Assembly (NCBI RefSeq): GCF_012524205.1
Contig: NZ_JABACI010000001.1
Location: forward strand, 682,001-746,000
Direction: 5' to 3'
DNA: 64,000 nt
Source of the DNA: Microbacterium salsuginis
GTDB taxonomy: Bacteria > Actinomycetota > Actinomycetes > Actinomycetales > Microbacteriaceae
Shown here: piece after piece, positions 1 through 8,104 of the stretch
Numbering within the stretch: position 1 is the first letter of the stretch
Layout of the letters: every line of letters starts with the position of its first letter
The notes under the pieces: generated by a model
The model's input: the letters and a program-made list of their open reading frames with translations, nothing else
What the model was told of the DNA's origin: nothing
Databases searched by the model: none
Translations under genes and position numbers: made by a program

Positions 1-1434
1 CTCACCGGTCACGACGCCGCGCTGCGCCGTCTCGCTTCGACGCGGGCCGACCTCGTCCGTCGGCTCGTTCCTCTCGCACCCGACGGACTGGCACGCACGC
101 GCCGGGGGTCGGTGCTCGGCGCGCTGGTCGACGACGTGGACGACCTGCAGAACCTCCCGCTGCGTGTCGTGCAGCCGCTCGTCTCGTCTGCGCTCGTGGC
201 AGTCGCCGCCGTCGTGCTCGTCGCCGTCGTGTGGTGGCCCGCGGCGCTGACCCTGCTCGTCTGCCTGGTCGCCGCGGCCGGCACCGCCACACTGTGGGGC
301 TGGCTCGCCGGTGCGCGTGCCGAGCGATCCATCGCGCCGCTGCGCGCGCGGCTCGCTGACGCGATCCTCGACCATCTGGGCAGCCTCGACGTGCTGGCCG
401 CGTTCGGTGCGGAGGAGCAGAGCCGCACCCGCATCGCCGACGCCGACGCGCTGCTGCGCCGTGCTGTGGTCCGCCGCGCCGGCGCACAGGCGGGGACGAC
501 TGCTCTGGTCTCGCTGCTCGCGGGTGCCGCGTCGATCGGGGCCGTGCTGGCCGCGGCTCCGGGCATCACGACCGCGGGGCTCAGCGGACCGGCGTTCGCG
601 GTCGTCGTGCTCGTGCCGATGGCTGTGTTCGAGGTGTTCGGCGCCGTGCCGCTGGCCGCAGCCGCATGGCGTCAGGTTCACGCCTCGGCCGAACGGATCG
701 CGGCGGCGCTTCCCGCCAAGCTTCCTCGCGGACTCGTGCAAGGCGATGCCGCGGCGACGGGGGTCGCTCCCGCGCTCCGCGACGGCATCCGCCTGCGGGG
801 CGCTTCCGTGCGGTGGCCGGCCGCGACGTCTGCGTCGCTGCGCGACATCGACCTCGACATCCGCCCTGGTGAGCGCCTCCTCGTGGCCGGCTCCAGCGGC
901 GCGGGCAAGACCACCCTCGCCCACGCCCTCGTCCGCTTCCTCGAGACCGACGGAACGTATGAGATCGGCGGACGCCCGGTGCACGAGCTCGCCGGCGACG
1001 ACGTGCGGCTCACGGTCGGTCTGTGCGAGCAGCATCCGATGCTCTTCGACGAGGCCATCCGTCAGAACCTGCTCTTCGCGCGCGAGACGGCGACGGATGC
1101 CGAACTCGAAGCCGTCCTCGATCGAGTCGGACTCGGCGGCTGGCTGCGCGAGCGCGGCGGACTCGACGCGCGCGTCGGTGAGCGCGGAGCTCTCGTCTCG
1201 GGTGGTCAGGCGCAGCGCATCGCGCTCGCGCGGGCGCTGCTGCGGGGCTTCCCGGTGCTCGTGCTCGACGAGCCGACGGCGGGGGTCGACCCCGAGGCAT
1301 CCAACCTGCTCCTCGCCGATCTGCTCGACGCGGTGCGCCCCGATCAGTCCGTCGTCCTGATCTCGCATGTGGCCGCGCCGGTGGGCCGCATCGACCGCGT
1401 CGTGCGCATCGACGAGGGGCGCATCCGGACGTAG
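1..1434 (+). CDS. cydC: Thiol reductant ABC exporter, CydC-type subunit (5' end outside window)
   Basis: C-terminal part of a fused membrane/ATPase ABC protein; the frame is open from base 1, so the start lies upstream. The first half has hydrophobic segments of an ABC transmembrane domain. The second half is an ATPase with Walker A GSSGAGKTT, signature VSGGQAQRIALARAL and Walker B VLVLDEPT. CydC pairs with CydD to export cysteine or glutathione across the cytoplasmic membrane and is needed to assemble cytochrome bd oxidase. cydD and cydAB would be expected just upstream, outside the window. The CydC rather than CydD assignment rests on overall resemblance and on being last in the presumed operon. 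Another heterodimeric exporter is possible. Confidence 0.82.
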   Translation, partial: LTGHDAALRRLASTRADLVRRLVPLAPDGLARTRRGSVLGALVDDVDDLQNLPLRVVQPLVSSALVAVAAVVLVAVVWWPAALTLLVCLVAAAGTATLWGWLAGARAERSIAPLRARLADAILDHLGSLDVLAAFGAEEQSRTRIADADALLRRAVVRRAGAQAGTTALVSLLAGAASIGAVLAAAPGITTAGLSGPAFAVVVLVPMAVFEVFGAVPLAAAAWRQVHASAERIAAALPAKLPRGLVQGDAAATGVAPALRDGIRLRGASVRWPAATSASLRDIDLDIRPGERLLVAGSSGAGKTTLAHALVRFLETDGTYEIGGRPVHELAGDDVRLTVGLCEQHPMLFDEAIRQNLLFARETATDAELEAVLDRVGLGGWLRERGGLDARVGERGALVSGGQAQRIALARALLRGFPVLVLDEPTAGVDPEASNLLLADLLDAVRPDQSVVLISHVAAPVGRIDRVVRIDEGRIRT

Positions 1435-1467
1435 CCTGCGGCTCATCGTGGCTGGCAGGCTGAGTGC

Positions 1468-2043
1468 ATGACGGGTGAGATCCGCGTGCGGACGGCGACG
1501 CGCGACGATGCCCGTGCGATCTCGCACATCCGCGTCGAGACGTGGCGTGCCGCGTACGCCGGGCTGATCGCCCAGGAGGTGCTCGATCAGCTCGATGCCG
1601 AGAGCGAGTCCGAGCGGCGGATCGTGAGCTGGACCCGGCGACATGCCGACTCGCGCATGCTCGACCTGATCGCAGAGCGCGACGGCACACCGGTCGGCTG
1701 GGCTGCCGCGGGCCCGTCCGACGATCGCGAGCGCCCGCACGACGGACAGCTCTACGCGCTCTACGCGGTCCCTTCAGAGTGGTCGCGAGGCGTCGGCCAC
1801 GCCTTGCTGCTCGCGGCGGAGGAGATGCTGCGCGCAGCCGGATTCCGCCACGCGCACCTCTGGGTGCTCGAGGGCAACGAGCGTGCCGCCGGCTTCTACG
1901 AGCGCCATGCCTGGCGTGAGGACGGCGGCGTGATGGTGGACGAGCGCGTCATCGGAGGGCACACCGCGTTCACGCTGCACGAACGCCGCCGTGTGCGTGA
2001 CCTCGCCGAAGCGCTCTCGGAGCGTCCGGAACGGCGGGCGTAG
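1468..2043 (+). CDS. GNAT family N-acetyltransferase
   Basis: A 191-residue Gcn5-related acetyltransferase; the substrate cannot be told from sequence. It begins with the usual IRVRTATRDDARAI first strand and helix, and carries the acetyl-CoA pyrophosphate loop SRGVGHALLLAAEE near residue 110. The C-terminal strand NERAAGFYERHAWRE is also typical. The ATG is preceded at exactly 6 nt by CAGGCT, a plausible -10 box for a leaderless transcript. It sits between cydC and a glycosyltransferase gene, which does not indicate a pathway. Confidence 0.85.
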   Translation: MTGEIRVRTATRDDARAISHIRVETWRAAYAGLIAQEVLDQLDAESESERRIVSWTRRHADSRMLDLIAERDGTPVGWAAAGPSDDRERPHDGQLYALYAVPSEWSRGVGHALLLAAEEMLRAAGFRHAHLWVLEGNERAAGFYERHAWREDGGVMVDERVIGGHTAFTLHERRRVRDLAEALSERPERRA

Positions 2044-2052
2044 GCTCGCCCC

Positions 2053-2991
2053 ATGGCCCCGTCGAACGCCAAGCCCGTTCTCGAGGGCCTCGACGCGCAG
2101 CTGCGGCGAGCCGACCGCTTCCGTGACAGCGTCGATCCCGTCGCCGCACTCGCCGCACGCCGCACACTGTCGGACTTCCTCGCTCCGCGGATCGGCGGCC
2201 TCCGCGCTGCCGCGGGCCTGCCGAAGCACGGCACGCGCGCCGGCGGACGCGACATCGCCGCGCGGGACGGCGCCCGCGTCGACCGCGAGGCCCTGCGGCT
2301 CTACACATTCTGGAACGCGCCGCTCGACCAGGCGCCGCCTCTGGTGCAGGCCTGCATCGCCGATCTGCGCCGGCATCATCCGGATCTGCGTGTGCTCGAC
2401 GGCCGCACGGCACGCGAGCTGGTGGAGATTCCGGATGCCGTCGCCCAAGCGCTCGAGGAGGACCATCCCGCGCACTTCTCCGACTTCGTGCGGGTGAGCG
2501 TGCTCGATGAGCACGGCGGCATCTGGGTGGACGCCACCTGCTGGGCGCCCCGGCCGCTTCCGCCGGCGGTCGAGCCGCTGTTGTCGGCCGGCGCCCTCTA
2601 TCCCCGCTGGACTCACCGCCAGATCGGCAACTGGTTCATCGCCGCCGTGGCGGGCACCCCGCTCATCAGGCTGCAGCGCTTGGCCCTGAGGGCGTGGTGG
2701 ACCGAGCACGGGGGCATTCCGGACTACTTCCTCTACCACCGCGTCTTCGATGTGCTGCAGGACCTCGTACCCGAGTTCCGCGGGCAGTGGGACGCCGTGC
2801 CGACGCTCTCGAGCGCCGCCAGTCACCTGCTGCAGCTCGGCATGATGCAGCCCTGGAACCCCGAAGCGATGGCGTTCGTGGCGGACGCGTCGATCGTGCA
2901 GAAGCTCAGCTACAAGTACGACCCGGATGCCGTCCCGCAGGGTTCCGTGCTGGAGCGTCTGGTGTCGGACGAACCACTGATCGGGACGTGA
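2053..2991 (+). CDS. Capsular polysaccharide synthesis-type glycosyltransferase
   Basis: A 312-residue soluble protein resembling the capsular polysaccharide synthesis glycosyltransferases (Caps_synth, GT32-like fold). Support comes from LYTFWNAPLDQAPP near residue 78, the sugar-nucleotide segment VSVLDEHGGIWVDATC near residue 150, and the following region with IGNWFIAA. It probably transfers a sugar to a surface glycan or glycolipid at the cytoplasmic face; donor and acceptor are unknown. TAGGCT lies 6 nt before the ATG, consistent with leaderless expression separate from the upstream GNAT gene. Its stop is only 4 nt from the stop of the convergent GNAT gene. No other capsule genes are nearby. 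Confidence 0.72.
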   Translation: MAPSNAKPVLEGLDAQLRRADRFRDSVDPVAALAARRTLSDFLAPRIGGLRAAAGLPKHGTRAGGRDIAARDGARVDREALRLYTFWNAPLDQAPPLVQACIADLRRHHPDLRVLDGRTARELVEIPDAVAQALEEDHPAHFSDFVRVSVLDEHGGIWVDATCWAPRPLPPAVEPLLSAGALYPRWTHRQIGNWFIAAVAGTPLIRLQRLALRAWWTEHGGIPDYFLYHRVFDVLQDLVPEFRGQWDAVPTLSSAASHLLQLGMMQPWNPEAMAFVADASIVQKLSYKYDPDAVPQGSVLERLVSDEPLIGT

Positions 2992-2995
2992 GCGG

Positions 2996-3595
2996 TCAGA
3001 GCACCTTGCCGAACGCCTGAGTGCCTTCCGGTGACGCCAGCGGCTCGAAACCCACTCTCGGGTAGAACGCGATCGCTCCGGTGTTCTCGGCGGACGCGAC
3101 CAGGTGCAGCCCCCTCACGCCGGCACTTCGCAGAGCCAGCTCGAGCCGCGCGATGAGCTGCCGGCCGAGCCCCATGCCCTGCGCCTCGGGGAGCAGATCG
3201 ATGTGCAGATGAGCGGGGTAGGCCTCACCGAAGGGCTGCTCGCCCGCACCCCTCCGCGCATATGCGTAGCGGAGGATGCCGGCTTGCCGCGAGTCCTCCT
3301 CACCGGGCTGGGGCCACCGCACCGCGTGCCGAGGCCACCACTGCGTCTCGAACCACGCCTCGAACGCCGCGGTGTCGGGCGCCGACACGATGTAGCCGAC
3401 GACCCGCCCGTCCTCGGCCTCGACCACGAATGCGAAGTCGGGATGACGTGCGACATAGGGCAGCACGAAGATCTCGGCCCAGAGATCGTCGTCGTCGAGG
3501 ACTCCGGTCGCGTCGGCTCCGGCATCCGCCGTCTTCACGCAGATCTCAGCGAGCGCCGGCTCGTCGCCGGGATGGAACGGACGGATGCGGGTCAC
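2996..3595 (-). CDS. GNAT family N-acetyltransferase
   Basis: A 199-residue acetyltransferase unrelated in detail to the one at 1468-2043. It starts TRIRPFHPGDEPALAEI, has the acetyl-CoA loop QGMGLGRQLIARLELAL near residue 145 and ends with the usual ENTGAIAFYPRVGFEPL segment. The first half resembles proteins described as OGA-like or ribosomal-protein-type GNATs, but no substrate can be assigned. The GTG start is preceded at 6 nt by TAGACT, a good leaderless -10 box, which supports this start. It is transcribed towards the glycosyltransferase gene. Confidence 0.85.
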   Translation of the reverse strand: MTRIRPFHPGDEPALAEICVKTADAGADATGVLDDDDLWAEIFVLPYVARHPDFAFVVEAEDGRVVGYIVSAPDTAAFEAWFETQWWPRHAVRWPQPGEEDSRQAGILRYAYARRGAGEQPFGEAYPAHLHIDLLPEAQGMGLGRQLIARLELALRSAGVRGLHLVASAENTGAIAFYPRVGFEPLASPEGTQAFGKVL

Positions 3596-3652
3596 CGGGC
3601 GAGTCTATTGCGACGACCGCGTGGCGTCCCCGGCGACGTGGGGGCACGTCCG

Positions 3653-4741
3653 TCACACGAAGCGCACCGCTCCGGGTGCGACCGACAGCCGTACCGCAGT
3701 GCCCGGAGTCAGGTCGAGCGCTGCCGCGCGGTCCGCCGGGATGTCGGCGGCGACGTCGGGTTCGGCGGTGCGCACGCGCACGCCGGCGGGCGTCTGCTCG
3801 AGCCGTGTGACGCGCGCGATCCATTCGCCCTCGCGTCCCGGCCGCTCGTGCGGCCCGTCGGAGCCGAGTGGTGCCAGCGAGACCGCACCCGGAGCGAAGA
3901 CCGCGGCCCGCGAGCCGGTCGGCGGCAGGGCGGATGGCGCGTCCCCGACCGCGCGCGCCAGCGTCAGCGCACCGCTGCGCCAGCCGTCGCCCTCCAGACG
4001 CACCTCGACACGGTTGAGTCCGGCGACGGCCGCCGCGAAGCGGGTCGCGGGGGCCGCGAGCACCTGGCGGACCGGACCTTCCTGCGTGACCCTCCCTGCC
4101 TCGAGCACGACCAGACGGGTGGCGAGCGAGACGGCGTCCACGGCGTCGTGGGTCGCGACGATCGCGGTCGTGCGCGTCGCGACGAGCTGCTCGTGCACGA
4201 GCGCGCGCACGTCGGCCGAGGTCTCGGCGTCCAGCGAGGTGAGGGGCTCGTCGAGGAGCAGCACGGCCGGCGTCGTGGCCAGCGCCCGGGCCAGCGCGAC
4301 CCGCTGCTGCTGGCCGCCCGACAGCCGTGCGGGCCGGCGGTCGGCCATGTCGGCGAGGCCGACGCGCCGCAGCCACTCGCGCGCGGTCGTCGCCGCCTCG
4401 GCCTTGGTGGCGCCGTGCACGCGGAGGCCGAAGGCCACATTCGCGTGCGCCGTGAGGTGGGGGAACAGCCGAGGGTCCTGACCGAGCAGCACGATCCCCC
4501 GGCGCGAGGGAGCAATGTGCGTGCCGGCGGCATCCAGCGTCCGCCCGCTCAGCCGCACATGCCCGTCGTCGAGGGGCGTCAAGCCGGCGAGCACGCCGAG
4601 CAGCGTCGACTTGCCGGCCCCGCTCGGGCCCATCACGGCGATCACCTCTCCGCTCGTCGCCCGCACCCCGGCATCCAGCCGGAACCCGTGGCGCTGCACC
4701 ACGATGCGGGCGTCGAGCCCCGCCGAGTCGGCCGCGCTCAT
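3653..4741 (-). CDS. modC: Molybdate ABC transporter ATP-binding protein ModC
   Basis: A 362-residue ATPase that powers molybdate import with ModB and ModA. The N-terminal ABC domain has Walker A GPSGAGKST, Q-loop GQDPRLFPHLT, signature LSGGQQQRVALARAL and Walker B VLLLDEPLTSLD. After about residue 230 come C-terminal beta-rich segments of the TOBE type that bind oxyanion in ModC/CysA-like ATPases. The ATG at 4741 overlaps the modB stop as ATGA, so translation is coupled and this fixes the start. It is the last gene of regulator-modA-modB-modC. Tungstate or sulfate transport is an alternative, but the adjoining cofactor genes favour molybdate. Confidence 0.92.
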   Translation of the reverse strand: MSAADSAGLDARIVVQRHGFRLDAGVRATSGEVIAVMGPSGAGKSTLLGVLAGLTPLDDGHVRLSGRTLDAAGTHIAPSRRGIVLLGQDPRLFPHLTAHANVAFGLRVHGATKAEAATTAREWLRRVGLADMADRRPARLSGGQQQRVALARALATTPAVLLLDEPLTSLDAETSADVRALVHEQLVATRTTAIVATHDAVDAVSLATRLVVLEAGRVTQEGPVRQVLAAPATRFAAAVAGLNRVEVRLEGDGWRSGALTLARAVGDAPSALPPTGSRAAVFAPGAVSLAPLGSDGPHERPGREGEWIARVTRLEQTPAGVRVRTAEPDVAADIPADRAAALDLTPGTAVRLSVAPGAVRFV

Positions 4742-5604
4742 CGGGGCGGCTCCGCGCGCCATGCGCGCACCAGGAGCAGCACGGCGACCGCGGTCACGAG
4801 CAGCAGCAGCGACAGCGCGACCGCGGTGCCCTGCGAGACGCCGGCACCGTTGAACGCGGTGTAGATCGCCAGCGGCATCGTCTGCGTCACCCCGGGAGCG
4901 TTGCCGGCGAACAGCGCAGTCGCCCCGAACTCGCCGATGGCCCGCGCGAAGCACAGCACGATGCCCGCGATGAGGCCGGGAGCCGCCAACGGCAGGGTGA
5001 CACGGCGCAGGATGGTCCATCGCCCGGCGCCGAGACCGGCGGCGGTCTGCTCGTACCCGACGCCGGTCGTCCGCAGCGATCCCTCGAGCGCGAGCACGAG
5101 GAACGGCAGCGCGACGAACGTCTGCGCGAGCACCACTGCTCCTGTGGTGAACGGCACGCGGATGCCCCACTCGGCGAGCATGCCGCCCACGGGGCTCGTC
5201 CGGCCGAACAGGAACAGCATGGCCACTCCGCCGACCATCGGCGGCAGCACGAGGGGCACCGTCACCACGGCACGCAGCACGGCCGCCGTGCGGTCGGCGC
5301 TGCGGGCGATGAGGAGCGCGAGCGGCACCCCGAGCACGACACACACCGCCGTGGCGATCAGACCGGTCGTCAGGGACAGCCCGAGCGCCGACATCGCCTC
5401 GGGTGAGGTGACATCCGTCCACAGCGTCGCCCACTGCACGCGCAGCACGAGTGCCCCGAGGGGGAAGACCAGCAGCGCCAGTCCGAGCAGGGCGGGCAGC
5501 GCGAGCAGGCGCGGCACGAAGCCGGCGCGATCCTCACGGCGACCCCGCGCGGAGCGCCTCGCCGCGCCCTGCGGTGCTGTCGTCGCCGTCTGCGATGCGG
5601 TCAC
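4738..5604 (-). CDS. modB: Molybdate ABC transporter permease ModB
   Basis: A 288-residue membrane permease with about five or six hydrophobic segments. The EAA loop is seen in GLGAGRWTILRRVTLPLA, the cytoplasmic site that contacts ModC. FARAIGEFGATALFAGN near the C-terminus is typical of ModB and related sulfate and tungstate permeases. The GTG at 5604 overlaps the modA stop as GTGA; a longer upstream reading frame is discarded because it would run antisense-like through modA. The N-terminal 30 residues are basic and likely cytoplasmic. Confidence 0.92.
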   Translation of the reverse strand: MTASQTATTAPQGAARRSARGRREDRAGFVPRLLALPALLGLALLVFPLGALVLRVQWATLWTDVTSPEAMSALGLSLTTGLIATAVCVVLGVPLALLIARSADRTAAVLRAVVTVPLVLPPMVGGVAMLFLFGRTSPVGGMLAEWGIRVPFTTGAVVLAQTFVALPFLVLALEGSLRTTGVGYEQTAAGLGAGRWTILRRVTLPLAAPGLIAGIVLCFARAIGEFGATALFAGNAPGVTQTMPLAIYTAFNGAGVSQGTAVALSLLLLVTAVAVLLLVRAWRAEPPR

Positions 5605-6413
5605 GGCGATGCGAACCCGAGGGATGCGAGCAGCGCCTGCGCCTCGTCGGAGCGTACGTAGGCGACGAACGCCTCGGCCGCCGCGGCGTTGGCGGCCTCG
5701 CGCATCGCCGCTATCGGATAGCGGTTGACGACACGCTCCGCCCCGGCGGCGGGCACCGCGCGGACCTCGTCGCTCGCCCGAGCGTCCGTCGCGTACACGA
5801 GACCGGCATCCGCCTCGCCCGCGGCGATCTTCGTCAGCACCGCGGTGACGTTCTGCTCCAGGCTCACGGGGGTCACCGAGACGCCGTTGTCGGCGAGAAG
5901 CGTCTCGGTCGCGGCACCGCACGGCACCTGGGGGGCGCAGAGCACCACGGTCGTGTCGGACCATCCGAGGTCCTCGATCGTCTTCACTCCGCCGGGGTTG
6001 TCTCTCGGGACGGCGATCACGAGGGTGTTGCCCGCGAACAGCACGGGCGCTGCGGCGAGTCCGGCATCGACCACCTGCTGCATGGTCCGCTCATCGGCCG
6101 CCGCGAAGACGTCGGCAGGCGCCCCCTCGATCAGCTGGGTCGCGAGCGTGGCCGAACCGTCGTACGCGATGGGCAGGACGTCGACAGCCGGATGCCGCTG
6201 CTCGAACCGCGCGGCGAGCTCGTCGAACGCCGCCGCGAGCGAGGCCGCGGCGAAGATCCTCAGGTCGCCGGCGAGCTCACCGCCGTCATCGGAAGCGGAC
6301 TGGTCGGATGCGGACGTCCCCCCGGGGCGGCCGGCGGCCGCGCAGCCGCCCAGCGTCAGACCGACCGCTGCGGCGAGCGCGGCCGAGGTGAGGACGATGC
6401 GAGCGTGCGGCAT
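5601..6413 (-). CDS. modA: Molybdate ABC transporter substrate-binding lipoprotein ModA
   Basis: A 270-residue extracytoplasmic binding protein. The N-terminus is a lipoprotein signal with lipobox LTLGGC (lipidated Cys near residue 24), followed by a Ser/Gly/Asp-rich tether. The mature part starts LRIFAAASLAAAFDEL, the conserved ModA first strand with serines that bind the oxyanion, and contains NTLVIAVPRDNPGG and a VYATDAR segment typical of the family. It captures molybdate and hands it to ModB. It begins 3 nt after the stop of the HTH-TOBE regulator gene, so it belongs to the same operon. Confidence 0.93.
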   Translation of the reverse strand: MPHARIVLTSAALAAAVGLTLGGCAAAGRPGGTSASDQSASDDGGELAGDLRIFAAASLAAAFDELAARFEQRHPAVDVLPIAYDGSATLATQLIEGAPADVFAAADERTMQQVVDAGLAAAPVLFAGNTLVIAVPRDNPGGVKTIEDLGWSDTTVVLCAPQVPCGAATETLLADNGVSVTPVSLEQNVTAVLTKIAAGEADAGLVYATDARASDEVRAVPAAGAERVVNRYPIAAMREAANAAAAEAFVAYVRSDEAQALLASLGFASP

Positions 6414-6416
6414 CGG

Positions 6417-6809
6417 TCAGCCCTTCGGCGTCTCGACGATGACGTGGGTCGCCTTCACCACCGCCGCCGCGAGCGATCCCACCTGCAGCTCGAGGTCGTC
6501 GGCGGCCTCGGCCGACATGAGCGAGACGACGCGGTGCGGCCCGGACTGGATGTCGACCTGCGCCATGAGTCCGTCGCGCTGGATGCGGGTGACCAGCCCG
6601 ACGAACCGGTTGCGGGCGCTCGAGAGCACATCGGCGGGATCGGCGGGCGCCGACGCGAGTTCGGCTGCGCGGGCTGCGAGCGCCTCGCCCGGGACCTCGG
6701 CCGGCGAAGCGCCCGTGGTGGGCAGCGCACCGGCCTCCACCCAGCGCCGGACGGTGTCATCGCTGACACCGAGCAGGCGGGCGGCCTCGGCGATCTTGTA
6801 GCTGGGCAT
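6417..6809 (-). CDS. Small HTH-TOBE molybdenum-responsive regulator
   Basis: A 130-residue protein with an excisionase/MerR-like helix-turn-helix at residues 3-28 (KIAEAARLLGVSDDTVRRWV) and a single Mop/TOBE oxyanion-binding domain at about 65-128, starting NRFVGLVTRIQRDG. This is not the usual ModE, which has a larger LysR-like HTH and two TOBE copies. The first gene of the mod operon, it likely senses molybdate and acts on its own promoter. TAGATT lies 6 nt before the ATG (leaderless) and a dyad lies just upstream of that box at 6824-6839. Autoregulation is inference. Confidence 0.85.
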   Translation of the reverse strand: MPSYKIAEAARLLGVSDDTVRRWVEAGALPTTGASPAEVPGEALAARAAELASAPADPADVLSSARNRFVGLVTRIQRDGLMAQVDIQSGPHRVVSLMSAEAADDLELQVGSLAAAVVKATHVIVETPKG

Positions 6810-6815
6810 GGCGGC

Positions 6816-6839
6816 AATCTATCATCCGCACCTGCGGTT
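6816..6839 (-). promoter_or_regulatory. mod operon promoter with overlapping dyad
   Basis: On the minus strand TAGATT (6816-6821) sits 6 nt before the start codon at 6809, a leaderless -10 box. Directly upstream, 6824-6839 reads ATCCGCACCTGCGGTT on the plus strand, a dyad CCGCA-CC-TGCGG in the spacer to the -35 region. The same 14-mer ATCCGCACCTGCGG occurs at 11119-11132 and 11189-11202. A repressor bound here would block RNA polymerase; the adjacent HTH-TOBE protein is the natural candidate. Confidence 0.5.
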
Positions 6840-6964
6840 GAATCTCGGCCATTTCTCCGCAAGCGCGGACGGGGTCGCTCGGCCACTGGAGGCAGCCCCG
6901 CCTGCAGCCGGGCACGGCTTCACCGCTCGGCCCGGCTCCCCCGCGCCCGGCGTAGCCTGTGGGC

Positions 6965-8104
6965 ATGGCATTTCCCCCGCTTGTGGAGCCGGTCGCCGAG
7001 CTGGCGGACGCCGAGCGCACCCGCACCGCACGCCACCGTGCGCTGGCCGGCTTCGGCGAGTCCGCTCAGCGCCGGCTTGCCGCCTCCCACGTCGCGGTGG
7101 TCGGCGCCGGCGGCCTCGGATCGCCGGCGGTGCTGGCGCTCGCCGCCGCAGGGGTGGGCACCATCACGGTGATCGACGACGACGTGGTCGAGGCATCCAA
7201 CCTCCAGCGCCAGGTCATGCATCGCGTGTCGGACGTCGGTGCTCCCAAGGTCGCCTCTGCGGTGCGCGTCGCGGGCGAGCTGTCGCCGACGACCGTCGTC
7301 CAGGCGGTGGCCTCGCGGATCACGCCGGAGTCGGCGTCGTCGCTGCTCGCCGGCGCGCACGTCGTGATCGACGGCACCGACACCTTCGAGACGCGCGCCG
7401 TCGTCGCTGCGGCGTGCGAGCGGCTCGGCGTGCCCCTCGTGTGGGGGGTCGTGCAGGAGTTCCACGCACAGGCGACCGTGTTCTGGTCCGCACCGCCGGC
7501 CGGTGTGGCGCCGATCGTCCTCGCCGACCTGTATCCCCCCGATGACGTCGGCGAGGTCCCGTCGTGTGCACAGGTCGGCGTGCTCGGCTCGCTGTGCCTG
7601 CAGGTCGGAGCGCTGCTCGCGACCGAGGCGATCAAGCTCCTCACCGGCGTGGGCGAGCCGCTGCTGGGGCGCGTGCTCGTGATCGACGCGCTGCGCGGTC
7701 GTACCGACGAGGTGCCGTTGCGGGCGGCGGGAGCGGCGTCCGGCGCACGCACACGCGACCACGCGGCGTCGGGACCGACGGATGCGGCGCCTGAGACGAT
7801 CCTGCACGTCGACGTCGTCCAGGCGCGGGCCGCACAGGCCGCAGGCGCGATCTTCGTCGACGTGCGCGAACCGTTCGAGACCGGCCTCGGCGTGATCCCC
7901 GGGTCGGTGCTGGTGCCGCTGGGCGACCTGCTCGCCGATCCGTCGCGGGCGGGTGCCGGACCGGTGGTGGTCGTCTGTCAGGTCGGTGCGCGGGCCAAGC
8001 GCGCCGCGCGGGCTCTGCGCGCGGCCGGGGTCGAGGCATCCGTCCTCGCCGGCGGCATGGATGCCTGGAGCCGTGCGGGCGAAGCCGCAGTGGTGCCCGC
8101 GTGA
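6965..8104 (+). CDS. moeZ: MoeZ-type adenylyltransferase/sulfurtransferase (ThiF + rhodanese)
   Basis: A 379-residue two-domain protein. Residues 1-250 are an E1-like ThiF/MoeB domain with the ATP loop GAGGLGSPAVLALAAAG, the DDDVVEASNLQRQ segment and the active-site loop PSCAQVGVLGSLC. Residues 275-379 are a rhodanese domain with catalytic Cys in VVVCQVGARAKRA. It adenylates the C-terminal Gly-Gly of MoaD and loads sulfur to form its thiocarboxylate for molybdopterin synthase. ATG 6965 is chosen because TAGCCT lies 6 nt upstream; an in-frame GTG at 6959 is less likely. First gene of the plus-strand cofactor operon. Confidence 0.9.
   Translation: MAFPPLVEPVAELADAERTRTARHRALAGFGESAQRRLAASHVAVVGAGGLGSPAVLALAAAGVGTITVIDDDVVEASNLQRQVMHRVSDVGAPKVASAVRVAGELSPTTVVQAVASRITPESASSLLAGAHVVIDGTDTFETRAVVAAACERLGVPLVWGVVQEFHAQATVFWSAPPAGVAPIVLADLYPPDDVGEVPSCAQVGVLGSLCLQVGALLATEAIKLLTGVGEPLLGRVLVIDALRGRTDEVPLRAAGAASGARTRDHAASGPTDAAPETILHVDVVQARAAQAAGAIFVDVREPFETGLGVIPGSVLVPLGDLLADPSRAGAGPVVVVCQVGARAKRAARALRAAGVEASVLAGGMDAWSRAGEAAVVPA

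Noticed and set aside
3104..4864. 586-codon plus-strand frame over GNAT and modC
   Set aside because: Composition is that of a high-GC shadow frame and the minus strand carries clear ModC motifs.
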